NCBI GenBank assembly: GCA_964651395.1
Contig: CAZYXZ010000061.1
Span: forward strand, 1-21,403
Reading direction: 5' to 3'
DNA: 21,403 nucleotides
Origin: CAZYXZ01 sp964651395
GTDB lineage: Bacteria > Actinomycetota > Actinomycetes > BP-191
Shown here: piece after piece, positions 13,685-20,422 of the stretch
Numbering within the stretch: position 1 is the first letter of the stretch
Layout of the letters: every line of letters begins with the position of its first letter
Made by a program: the position numbers and the translations under genes
Notes under the pieces: model-generated
Told to the model about the DNA's origin: nothing
The model's database searches: none
The model's input: the letters and a program-made list of their open reading frames with translations, nothing else

Positions 13685-14578
13685 ATGGCATCGACGCAAC
13701 CGCCGTTCGGGCGCGTCGTCACCGCGATGGTCACGCCCATGGGGCCGACCGGCGAGGTCGACCACGACGGCGCGGCAACCCTGGCTCGACACCTCGTCGA
13801 CAACGGTAGCGACGGCCTCGTCGTGAGCGGTACGACGGGGGAGTCGCCGACTACGTCCCGCGAGGAGAAGGCCGACCTGCTGCGCACCGTGCTCGACGCC
13901 GTCGGCGACCGGGCCACGGTCATCGCCGGTGTCGGCACCTACGACACCGCGCACTCGGTCGAGCTCGCACAGGACGCCGCCAAGGCCGGTGTCACCGCGC
14001 TGCTGGCCGTCACGCCGTACTACAGCAAGCCCCCGCAGGCCGGCCTCATTGCCCACTTCACGGCGATCGCCGACGCGACCGAGCTGCCGGTGATGCTCTA
14101 CGACCTGCCCGGCCGCACCTCGCTGGCGATCGAGACTGACACGATGGTGCGCCTCGCCGAGCATCCGCGGATCACCGCGCTCAAGGACGCCAAGCTCGAC
14201 CTCGGCGCGACGTCGTGGGTCAGCCGGCGTACCGACCTGGCCATCTACTCCGGCCAGGACGAGTACACGCTGCCGCTGCTCTCCGTAGGCGCCGTCGGTG
14301 TCGTCAGCGTCGTCAGCCACGTCGCGGGCCTGCGCCTCAACCAGATGATCGCGTCGTACGCCGCCGGCGACACGCAGACCGCGCGCGACATCCACCTCAG
14401 CCTGATGCCCGCGTTCACCGGCCTGTTCCGCGTCACCAACCCGGTGCTCACGAAGGCGGCGGTCGGCCTGCTCGGCCTCCCCGCCGGGCCGCTGCGGCTG
14501 CCGATGACCAACGCCACCGACGCACAGCTCGACCAGCTCCGCCAGGACCTCACCGACGCCGGCGTCTCGATCCCGTGA
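13685..14578 (+). CDS. dapA: 4-hydroxy-tetrahydrodipicolinate synthase
   Basis: DapA condenses pyruvate with aspartate semialdehyde, the first committed step to diaminopimelate and lysine. The 297-residue TIM-barrel protein has VVSGTTGESPTT (T50 and T51 of the proton relay), PYYSKPPQAGL, MLYDLPGRTS (Y139) and the Schiff-base lysine K167 in ITALKDAKLD. These are the residues expected for an active enzyme of usual length. ATG 13685 is preferred over the in-frame GTG 13676 because the GTG lies inside the predicted -10. The stop TGA 14576-14578 overlaps a GTG that begins an RNase J-like N-terminus cut off by the N gap. A second, different DapA C-terminus appears beyond the gap. Confidence 0.95.
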   Translation: MASTQPPFGRVVTAMVTPMGPTGEVDHDGAATLARHLVDNGSDGLVVSGTTGESPTTSREEKADLLRTVLDAVGDRATVIAGVGTYDTAHSVELAQDAAKAGVTALLAVTPYYSKPPQAGLIAHFTAIADATELPVMLYDLPGRTSLAIETDTMVRLAEHPRITALKDAKLDLGATSWVSRRTDLAIYSGQDEYTLPLLSVGAVGVVSVVSHVAGLRLNQMIASYAAGDTQTARDIHLSLMPAFTGLFRVTNPVLTKAAVGLLGLPAGPLRLPMTNATDAQLDQLRQDLTDAGVSIP

Positions 14579-14629
14579 GCCATCCGCACCCGGAGCTGAC
14601 CGGGCCGCCGCCGCTGCCCGAGCACGGCC
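14575..14629 (+). CDS. RNase J N-terminal fragment, cut by the assembly gap
   Basis: GTG 14575 overlaps the dapA stop (GTGA) and reads SHPHPELTGPPPLPEHG before running into the Ns. This matches, with differences, the N-terminus of the complete RNase J gene that starts at 14726 (SHPHPELSSPPPLAEGA). By my count 13 of 18 residues agree. It is therefore a second version of the same gene start, not an unrelated peptide. Either a separate rnj copy lies mostly in the gap, or the two sides of the gap come from different genomes. Confidence 0.7.
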
Positions 14630-14639
14630 NNNNNNNNNN
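14630..14639. other. Assembly gap (10 N) flanked by a duplicated gene junction
   Basis: Ten undetermined bases. The sequence on each side contains its own version of the end of dapA joined to the start of rnj (stop/start at 14575-14578 and again at 14726-14729). The real length of the gap and the correctness of the join are uncertain. Confidence 0.95.
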
Positions 14640-14729
14640 GGCGTGCGCCTCCCGCTCGTCGATCCCACACCCGAGCAGCTCGAGCAGCTGCGTACCGACC
14701 TCACCGAAGCCGGAGTCGTTATTCCGTGA
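14640..14729 (+). CDS. dapA: DapA C-terminal fragment, 5' end in the assembly gap
   Basis: The frame open from the gap reads GVRLPLVDPTPEQLEQLR, then TDLTEAGVVIP and stop TGA 14727-14729. It aligns without gaps to the last 28 residues of the complete upstream DapA (LRLPMTNATDAQLDQLRQ and so on) with 17 of 28 identities by eye. It is thus the tail of a second, diverged DapA. The stop overlaps the GTG of rnj by the same GTGA arrangement as the first copy. It may be the native dapA of the organism that supplied the downstream contig, or a paralogue. Confidence 0.75.
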   Translation, partial: GVRLPLVDPTPEQLEQLRTDLTEAGVVIP

Positions 14730-16417
14730 GTCATCCCCATCCCGAGCTGAGCTCGCCTCCGCCACTCGCCGAGGGAGCGCTGCGCATCATCGCCTTCGGC
14801 GGGCTGGGTGAGATCGGCCGCAACATGACCGTCTTCGAGTACGCCGGCCGCCTGCTCGTCGTCGACTGCGGGGTCCTCTTCCCGGAGACCGAGCAGCCCG
14901 GGGTCGACCTGATCCTGCCGGACTTCACGTGGATCAAGCCGCGGCTGGCCGACGTCGAGGCGATCGTGCTGACGCACGGCCACGAGGACCACATCGGCGC
15001 CGTGCCGTTCCTGCTCCGCGAGCGCGCGGACATCCCCTTGATCGGCTCGCGGTTCACGCTGGCGCTGCTGGCCAGCAAGCTCCAGGAGCACCGCATCAAG
15101 CCCGTGCTCAACGAGGTGAAGGAAGAACAGCACCTCACCCTCGGCCCGTTCGAGCTGGAGTTCTTCGCGGTCAACCACTCGGTGCCCGACGGTCTCGCCC
15201 TCGCCATCCGTACGCCGGCCGGTCTCGTCCTGCACAGCGGCGACTTCAAGATGGACCAGACGCCGATCGACGGCCGGCTCACCGACCTGGGCGGGTTCGC
15301 GCGGCTCGGCCGCGAGGGCGTCGATCTCCTGCTGTCGGACTCGACGAACGCCGAGATCCCCGGCTTCGTGCAGAGCGAGCGGATGGTCGGCGACGAGCTG
15401 CGCCGGATCTTCTCCAGCGCCCGCCGCCGGATCATCGTGGCCTGCTTCGCGAGCCACGTGCATCGCGTGCAGCAGGTCATGGACGCCGCTCACGAGCAGG
15501 GCCGGCACGTCGCGCTCGTCGGCCGCTCCATGATCCGCAACATGGGCGTGGCCCGCGACCTCGGCTACCTGCGCATCCCCGAGGGCCTGATCGTCGACAT
15601 CAAGGACCTCCAGCACCTGCCGGACGAACGCGTGGTGCTCATCTCGACCGGCAGCCAGGGCGAGCCGCTCTCCGCGCTCGCGCGCATGGCCAGCCGCGAC
15701 CACCAGTCGATCCGCATCGTCGAGGGCGACACCGTCGTCCTCGCCTCCAGCCTCATCCCCGGCAACGAGAACGCCGTCTTCCGCGTCATCAACGGCCTGA
15801 CCCGCTGGGGTGCGGAGGTGCTGCACAAGGGCATGGCCACCGTGCACGTCTCCGGCCACGCGCCGGCCGGCGAGCTGCTCTACCTGCTCAACGCGACGAA
15901 GCCGCGCAACTTCCTGCCCATCCACGGCGAGTGGCGGCACATGCGCGCGCACGCACGCCTGGCCGAGCTGACCGGCGTACCGCACGACCGCGTCGTCATC
16001 GCCGAGGACGGCGTCGCGGTCGACCTCGAGGACGGCGTGGCGAAGATCAGCGGCGCAGTGCCGTGCGGGTTCGTCTACGTCGACGGGCTGCTGGTCGGCG
16101 ACGTCTCCGAGGTCTCGCTCAAGGACCGGCGGATCCTTGGCGAGGAGGGCTTCATCACCGCCGTCGTCGTCGTCGACTCGGCCACCGGCAAGGTCACCGC
16201 GGGGCCGGAGTTCTTCACGCGCGGCTTCTCCGACATCACCGGCGAGAACTTCGAGGACGCGCGCGTGAAGGTCGAGGCGGCTCTCGAGCACGCCGGCGCC
16301 GAGGGCGTCGGCGACACCCACGCGCTCCAGCAGCTGGTACGCCGGACCGTCGGCCGCTGGGTCAGCGACACCTACGGCCGCCGCCCCATGATCATCCCCG
16401 TCGTCGTCGAGGTCTGA
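14726..16417 (+). CDS. rnj: Ribonuclease J
   Basis: RNase J is a metallo-beta-lactamase/beta-CASP nuclease with 5'-3' exonuclease and endonuclease activity in mRNA decay and rRNA processing. The 563-residue product has LRIIAFGGLGEIGRNM (19-34), the zinc motif THGHEDHIG (83-91), NHSVPDGLALAIRTP, HSGDFKMDQTPIDG, SDSTNAE and the beta-CASP segment ACFASHVHRVQQV with GRSMIRNMGVA. These are followed by STGSQGEPLSALARM, SSLIPGNENAV, HVSGHAPAGEL and PIHGEWRHM, then a C-terminal dimerisation region. It is shorter at the N-terminus than mycobacterial RNase J but otherwise complete. GTG 14726 overlaps the preceding DapA stop. dapA-rnj coupling is usual in actinobacteria. A large hairpin follows the stop. 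Confidence 0.97.
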   Translation: MSHPHPELSSPPPLAEGALRIIAFGGLGEIGRNMTVFEYAGRLLVVDCGVLFPETEQPGVDLILPDFTWIKPRLADVEAIVLTHGHEDHIGAVPFLLRERADIPLIGSRFTLALLASKLQEHRIKPVLNEVKEEQHLTLGPFELEFFAVNHSVPDGLALAIRTPAGLVLHSGDFKMDQTPIDGRLTDLGGFARLGREGVDLLLSDSTNAEIPGFVQSERMVGDELRRIFSSARRRIIVACFASHVHRVQQVMDAAHEQGRHVALVGRSMIRNMGVARDLGYLRIPEGLIVDIKDLQHLPDERVVLISTGSQGEPLSALARMASRDHQSIRIVEGDTVVLASSLIPGNENAVFRVINGLTRWGAEVLHKGMATVHVSGHAPAGELLYLLNATKPRNFLPIHGEWRHMRAHARLAELTGVPHDRVVIAEDGVAVDLEDGVAKISGAVPCGFVYVDGLLVGDVSEVSLKDRRILGEEGFITAVVVVDSATGKVTAGPEFFTRGFSDITGENFEDARVKVEAALEHAGAEGVGDTHALQQLVRRTVGRWVSDTYGRRPMIIPVVVEV

Positions 16418-16433
16418 TCCACCCCCTTTTCGC

Positions 16434-16486
16434 GATCTCACGTACCAGCAGGGGTCGGATTTCGACCCCTGCCGGTACGTGAGATC
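16434..16486 (+). terminator. 24-bp hairpin after rnj
   Basis: Arms 16434-16457 (starting GATCTCACGTACC) and 16463-16486 pair over 24 positions with a single A/C mismatch (left base 16448) and a five-base GATTT loop. It begins 17 bases after the rnj stop and lacks a U-tract. It most likely ends the thyX-dapA-rnj transcript before the ftsK promoter. The rest of the 132-base spacer holds only that promoter. Confidence 0.8.
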
Positions 16487-16536
16487 CAGTACGGGCGGCG
16501 TGCGTGTTACAGCAGGTAATGGTGTGACTGCTGGGG

Positions 16537-16542
16537 TACTGT
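16537..16542 (+). promoter_or_regulatory. Possible leaderless -10 for ftsK
   Basis: TACTGT fits TANNNT and ends seven bases before ATG 16550. No ribosome binding site precedes the ATG. No convincing -35 is seen 16-18 bases upstream, so the call rests on the -10 and its spacing, which repeats that at dapA and the rodZ-like gene. Confidence 0.4.
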
Positions 16543-16549
16543 CGGCACC

Positions 16550-19033
16550 ATGGCGACCCGTCCGCCCACTTCCCCCGCGCGGTCGCGACCGGCTGCGCGC
16601 GGGCGCACGATCGATCTCGACGCGCCCGCACCCACCCGCCGTGCTCCCGCGCGCCCACCGGCCCGCAAGCCGGCCAAGCGCAAGCCGGCGTCCCGCAACG
16701 GCCGCCGGCAGCCCCGTCCCGGCGTCGTCCAGCTGATCCTGCGCGCCCTCGTCCGTGCCTTCGGCGGCGCCTGGTCGCTGGCCGCGCGCGCGCTCGGCGG
16801 ACTGGTCCGCACGTACGGCGACGGCGCGCGCGAGCTCGACGACGCGCACCGCCGCGACGGGCTCGGCCTGGCTGCCCTCGCCGGCGCGATCACCGTGGCG
16901 TCCGCGGTCTGGCTCGACGCGGCCAGCGCCTTCGGCGGCGCGGTCAACGCCTTCGTCCGCGGCACCTTCGGCTTCGGCGCGGTGCTCGTGCCCGTACTCC
17001 TCGCCGGTGTCGCGTGGAGCTGCTTCCGCAAGCCCGGCGACCCGACCAGTCGCGGCCGCCTGACCATCGGCTGGACCGCCCTGCTGCTCGGCTTCCTGGG
17101 CCTGGTGCATCTCGCGCAGGGCACGCCGTCGCCGCCCGACGGCGCGAGCGCGATGCGCGCAGCCGGCGGCTTCGTCGGCTTCCTCGGCTCGTCGCCGCTA
17201 CGCGCGGCGCTCGGCCCGATCGTCGCCACTCCCGCGCTGCTCATGCTCACCGGCTTCGGCCTGCTCGTCGTGACGAAGACGCCGGTGCACGCCGTACCCG
17301 CGCGGCTCAGGGCGGTGCGCGACCGGTTGCTCAACCGACTGCCCGACGCGCTGCCGGTCGACGAGGAGCCCGAGGACGAGCCCGGCAAGCTGCGTCGTCG
17401 TCCCTCCCGCACTCGAGTGGCAGCTCTCGCAAGTCGTGACGGCGACGACACAGACGACGAGCCGGAGACGACGGTCGTCGTCCCGATCCCGGACCCGCCG
17501 GCGGCCCGACCGCTGCCCAAGGAGTCCGAGCAGCTACCGCTCTCGAGCGCCGGGCACGGCGGCTACGTGATCCCGTCGCTCGACCTGCTGCCGCCCGGTT
17601 CGCCCGGCAAGTCGCACACCGCGGCCAACGACAAGGTGATCGCCGCCGTCTCGAGCGTGCTCGACCAGTTCGAGGTCGACGCGACGGTGACCGGCTTCTC
17701 CCGCGGCCCGACCGTCACGCGCTACGAGGTCGAGCTCGGCCCCGCCGTGAAGGTCGCGCGTGTCATGCAGCTCTCGCACAACCTTGCGTACGCCGTGAAG
17801 TCGCCGGACGTGCGCATCATCAGCCCGATCCCCGGCAAGAGCGCGATCGGCATCGAGATCCCCAACACCGACCGCGAGATCGTCAGTCTCGGCGACGTCC
17901 TGCGCAGCAAGAACGCGAAGGACGACCACCACCCGCTCACCGTGGGCCTCGGCAAGGACATCGAGGGCGGCTACGTCGTCACGAACCTGTCGAAGATGCC
18001 GCACATCCTCATCGCAGGAGCCACGGGCGCAGGCAAGAGCACGTGCATCAACACGATCATCACGAGCGTGCTTACCCGGTCGACGCCGGACGAGGTGCGC
18101 CTGGTCCTGGTCGACCCCAAGCGCGTGGAGCTCACGCACTACGCGGGGGTTCCGCACCTCATCACCCCGATCATCACCAACCCGAAGCGCGCCGCGGAGG
18201 CGCTCGGCTGGGTCGTGCGCGAGATGGAGATGCGCTACGAGGACCTGGCCGCCAACGGTGTGCGCCACCTCGACGACTTCAACCGCAAGGTCCGCTCCGG
18301 CGCCATCAAGGCACCGCCGGGCAGCGAGCGGGTCTACACGCCGTACCCGTACATCCTCGTCGTCGTCGACGAGCTGGCCGACCTGATGATGGTCGCGCCG
18401 CGCGACGTGGAGGACGCGATCTGCCGCATCACCGCGATGGCGCGCGCCGTGGGCATCCACCTGCTCCTCGCGACGCAGCGACCGAGCGTCGACGTCGTCA
18501 CCGGACTCATCAAGGCGAACGTGCCGTCGCGGCTCGCGTTCGCGACGGCGAGCCTCGCCGACTCGCGTGTCATCCTCGACCAGCCCGGCGCGGAGAAGCT
18601 CGTGGGTCTCGGCGACGGCTTGTTCCTGCCGATGGGCGCGAGCAAGCCCGCGCGCATCCAGGGCGCCTACGTCTCCGAGACCGAGATCGACGCGATCGTC
18701 CGCCACTGCAAGGCGCAGGCGGAGCCGGCGTACCGCGACGACGTCGTCGGCAAGAAGTCAGGTGGCGGCGGCAGCGCGGACATGAACGACGACCTCGGCG
18801 ACGACGACGAGCTGCTGCAGCAGGCGGTCGAGCTCGTGGTGTCGACGCAGTTCGGCTCGACGTCGATGCTGCAGCGCAAGCTCAAGGTCGGCTTCGCCCG
18901 CGCGGGCCGGCTCATGGACCTGATGGAACAGCGCGGCATCGTCGGGCCGAGCGAGGGCGCGAAGGCACGCGACGTGCTGGTGCCGCCGGACGAGCTCGAG
19001 TCGATCCTCGTGACCCTGCGCGGCGGGGCCTGA
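16550..19033 (+). CDS. ftsK: DNA translocase FtsK/SpoIIIE
   Basis: FtsK pumps chromosomal DNA at the division septum and helps resolve chromosome dimers. The 827-residue product has a basic, Pro/Arg-rich start (1-58), about four to five membrane segments (near 105-122, 139-157, 171-189 and 219-241), an acidic Pro-rich linker (250-340) and the RecA-like motor. Visible motor motifs are the alpha-domain YEVELGPAVKVARVMQLSHNLAYAVKS, Walker A GATGAGKST (490-498), VDPKRVELTHYAGVPHL, and Walker B VVVDELADLMM (D607, E608). ATQRPSVDVVTGLIKANVPSRLAF follows. The C-terminal gamma winged helix (QFGSTSMLQRKLKVGFARAGRLMDLME), which reads polarity sequences such as KOPS/SRS, is present. ATG 16550 lacks a Shine-Dalgarno sequence but has a -10-like TACTGT just upstream. 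Confidence 0.97.
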   Translation: MATRPPTSPARSRPAARGRTIDLDAPAPTRRAPARPPARKPAKRKPASRNGRRQPRPGVVQLILRALVRAFGGAWSLAARALGGLVRTYGDGARELDDAHRRDGLGLAALAGAITVASAVWLDAASAFGGAVNAFVRGTFGFGAVLVPVLLAGVAWSCFRKPGDPTSRGRLTIGWTALLLGFLGLVHLAQGTPSPPDGASAMRAAGGFVGFLGSSPLRAALGPIVATPALLMLTGFGLLVVTKTPVHAVPARLRAVRDRLLNRLPDALPVDEEPEDEPGKLRRRPSRTRVAALASRDGDDTDDEPETTVVVPIPDPPAARPLPKESEQLPLSSAGHGGYVIPSLDLLPPGSPGKSHTAANDKVIAAVSSVLDQFEVDATVTGFSRGPTVTRYEVELGPAVKVARVMQLSHNLAYAVKSPDVRIISPIPGKSAIGIEIPNTDREIVSLGDVLRSKNAKDDHHPLTVGLGKDIEGGYVVTNLSKMPHILIAGATGAGKSTCINTIITSVLTRSTPDEVRLVLVDPKRVELTHYAGVPHLITPIITNPKRAAEALGWVVREMEMRYEDLAANGVRHLDDFNRKVRSGAIKAPPGSERVYTPYPYILVVVDELADLMMVAPRDVEDAICRITAMARAVGIHLLLATQRPSVDVVTGLIKANVPSRLAFATASLADSRVILDQPGAEKLVGLGDGLFLPMGASKPARIQGAYVSETEIDAIVRHCKAQAEPAYRDDVVGKKSGGGGSADMNDDLGDDDELLQQAVELVVSTQFGSTSMLQRKLKVGFARAGRLMDLMEQRGIVGPSEGAKARDVLVPPDELESILVTLRGGA

Positions 19034-19041
19034 CTCCTGGC

Positions 19042-19572
19042 ATGACCGCGTCGTCCGGTACGACGGAGTGGCCGGTCGAGGCCGACGCAGCGCTGCACGC
19101 CGAGGTGCACCGGCTGCTCGCCGACGTGGTCGCGGCGGGTGGCTCGGTCGGCTGGGCGCACGTCCCCGACGAGGCCGAGGCGGCCGGGTGGTTCGAGGCC
19201 GAGCTGGCCCTCGTCCGGGCCGGGCGGGCGGCCGTGGCGTTGCTCCGGGCGGAGGACCGGCTGGCCGGACTCGCCGTCTGGGCCCGGCTCTCCAGCCCTG
19301 TGGTGTCCCAGAACGCGGAAGTGAGAAAGGTCATGGTCCACCCCGACCTGTGGGGCCGCGGCCTCGGGCGCGCGCTCATGGAGACGGTGACCGCGCACGC
19401 CGCCGAGGCCGGCATCGAGACGCTCGTGCTCGACGTACGGGGCAACAACCACGCTGCGCAGGCGCTCTACGAGTCGCTCGGCTGGGAGCGATACGGCGTG
19501 CTGCCGGACTTCATCGCGGTCGGCGAAGATCGTTATGACCGCCTGCTGTACTCGCTGCGCCTGCGCAGGTGA
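19042..19572 (+). CDS. GNAT family N-acetyltransferase
   Basis: The 176-residue product has the GNAT fold that transfers acetyl from acetyl-CoA. The acetyl-CoA loop (motif A) is KVMVHPDLWGRGLGRALMETV (96-116), with the G-R-G-L-G-R core. Motif B is NNHAAQALYESLGWERYG (135-152), a RimI-like pattern. The ATG is eight bases after the ftsK stop, so it is probably co-transcribed with ftsK. The GNAT gene beside ftsK in M. tuberculosis is the N-acetylglutamate synthase argA, but this protein does not resemble ArgA as I recall it, so no substrate is assigned. Its C-terminal codons run into the regulatory region of the rodZ-like gene. Confidence 0.88.
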   Translation: MTASSGTTEWPVEADAALHAEVHRLLADVVAAGGSVGWAHVPDEAEAAGWFEAELALVRAGRAAVALLRAEDRLAGLAVWARLSSPVVSQNAEVRKVMVHPDLWGRGLGRALMETVTAHAAEAGIETLVLDVRGNNHAAQALYESLGWERYGVLPDFIAVGEDRYDRLLYSLRLRR

Positions 19573-19577
19573 TCACA

Positions 19578-19594
19578 CAGGTGGTTCACACCTG
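19578..19594. promoter_or_regulatory. Operator-like inverted repeat before the rodZ-like gene
   Basis: CAGGTG (19578-19583) and CACCTG (19589-19594) form a perfect 6-bp inverted repeat with a five-base GTTCA centre, 17 bp overall. A further CAGGTG direct copy at 19566-19571 spans the GNAT stop codon. The repeat ends 10 bases upstream of the predicted -35. Size and placement suit a dimeric repressor or activator site, but it could also be a weak RNA hairpin. The cognate regulator is unknown. Confidence 0.45.
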
Positions 19595-19604
19595 AAACGT
19601 GGCT

Positions 19605-19634
19605 TTGCCGACATTCCGTGCTGCCGCCTAGACT
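19605..19634 (+). promoter_or_regulatory. Probable leaderless promoter of the rodZ-like gene
   Basis: TTGCCG (19605-19610), an 18-base spacer and TAGACT (19629-19634) form a -35/-10 pair. The -10 ends eight bases before GTG 19643, so the transcript would begin at or within a base or two of the start codon. No ribosome binding site is present. Confidence 0.55.
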
Positions 19635-19642
19635 CGACCCCC

Positions 19643-20410
19643 GTGACACTTGGTCAGGCAATCGCTGCGATGCGCGAGGAGTACGGCGTCTCCGTCGAGG
19701 AGATCAGCCGGGCCACTCGCATCCGCTCCAGCCTGATCCGCCAGATCGAGGCCGACGACTTCTCCGGCTGCGGCGGCAGCGTCTACGCCAAGGGCCACCT
19801 GCGCGCGATCGCCACCTACCTCGACCTGGACCCGGACCCGCTGATCAAGCAGTTCGAAAAGGTGCACGGCAGCGACGACGCCCCCGCTCCGCTGGAGATC
19901 TTCGAGCGCGAGGTCATCGCCAAGCAGCACCGGACCGGACCCAACTGGAACGCGGCCATGGCCGCCGCGGCGGTCCTGCTCCTCTTCGTCGCCATCTTCG
20001 CGGTGGTCAGCCCGAACAACCCGACCGGCACCGTCGCCGAGGAGTTCCCCTCGACGACCGTGTCCAGCTCGCCGACCGCGTCGACGCCGACGCTGAGCAC
20101 CGAGAGCGCGCCGAGTGACGTCGTCGCGGGTGTGCTCGACGCGAGCGGCGTACGCGTCCGCGTGACGGTCACCGGCACGAAGAGCTGGGTCTACGCGACC
20201 AGCGGCGGCAAGGTGCTCTTCCAGAAGACCCTGTCCACCGGTGCGGTCGCGGACCTTGCCGGCGAGCAGGAGATCGCGCTGGTCCTCGGCAACGCCGGCG
20301 CCGTCTCGCTCGTCGTCAACGGCACGGACGTCGGCAGCCCCGGCAAGTCGGGTCAGGTCGTCCGCCTGACCTTCGGCCCCAACGACCCCGACGGAGCGGG
20401 CGCGGGCTAG
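19643..20410 (+). CDS. RodZ-like helix-turn-helix membrane protein (DUF4115)
   Basis: The 255-residue product has the RodZ architecture. An N-terminal HTH_25 domain (about 3-64) shows LGQAIAAMREEYGVSVEEISRATRIRSSLIRQIEADDFSGCGGSVYAKGHLRAIATYL. A linker helix, one membrane segment (103-123), a Ser/Thr-rich spacer (about 125-160) and an extracytoplasmic beta domain like DUF4115 (about 165-250) follow. RodZ links MreB to the cell-wall elongation machinery in rods; actinobacterial homologues are less well defined. GTG 19643 is chosen because it gives the family N-terminus and follows a good promoter; a longer in-frame version from 19535 would overlap the GNAT gene. A position between ftsK and rimO is, as I recall it, common in actinobacteria. 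Confidence 0.9.
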   Translation: MTLGQAIAAMREEYGVSVEEISRATRIRSSLIRQIEADDFSGCGGSVYAKGHLRAIATYLDLDPDPLIKQFEKVHGSDDAPAPLEIFEREVIAKQHRTGPNWNAAMAAAAVLLLFVAIFAVVSPNNPTGTVAEEFPSTTVSSSPTASTPTLSTESAPSDVVAGVLDASGVRVRVTVTGTKSWVYATSGGKVLFQKTLSTGAVADLAGEQEIALVLGNAGAVSLVVNGTDVGSPGKSGQVVRLTFGPNDPDGAGAG

Positions 20411-20413
20411 CCT
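20408..20413 (+). promoter_or_regulatory. Weak candidate -10 for rimO
   Basis: TAGCCT overlaps the TAG stop of the rodZ-like gene and ends nine bases before ATG 20423. No -35 is evident, and no Shine-Dalgarno sequence precedes the ATG. The spacing is like that of the other leaderless candidates here, but chance is a real possibility because TAG is fixed by the stop codon. Confidence 0.25.
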
Positions 20414-20422
20414 GTACGCATC

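Noticed and set aside
13619..17110. A very long antisense open frame (1163 codons) opposite dapA, rnj and the ftsK start
   Set aside because: It is Arg/Asp/Val/Gly-rich with no domain pattern and crosses the N gap. It results from strong third-position GC in the real plus-strand genes.
19042..19572. Naming the GNAT gene argA by analogy with the ftsK neighbourhood of M. tuberculosis
   Set aside because: Its motif A and C-terminal NNHAAQALYESLGW pattern are RimI-like and do not resemble the mycobacterial ArgA sequence as I recall it.
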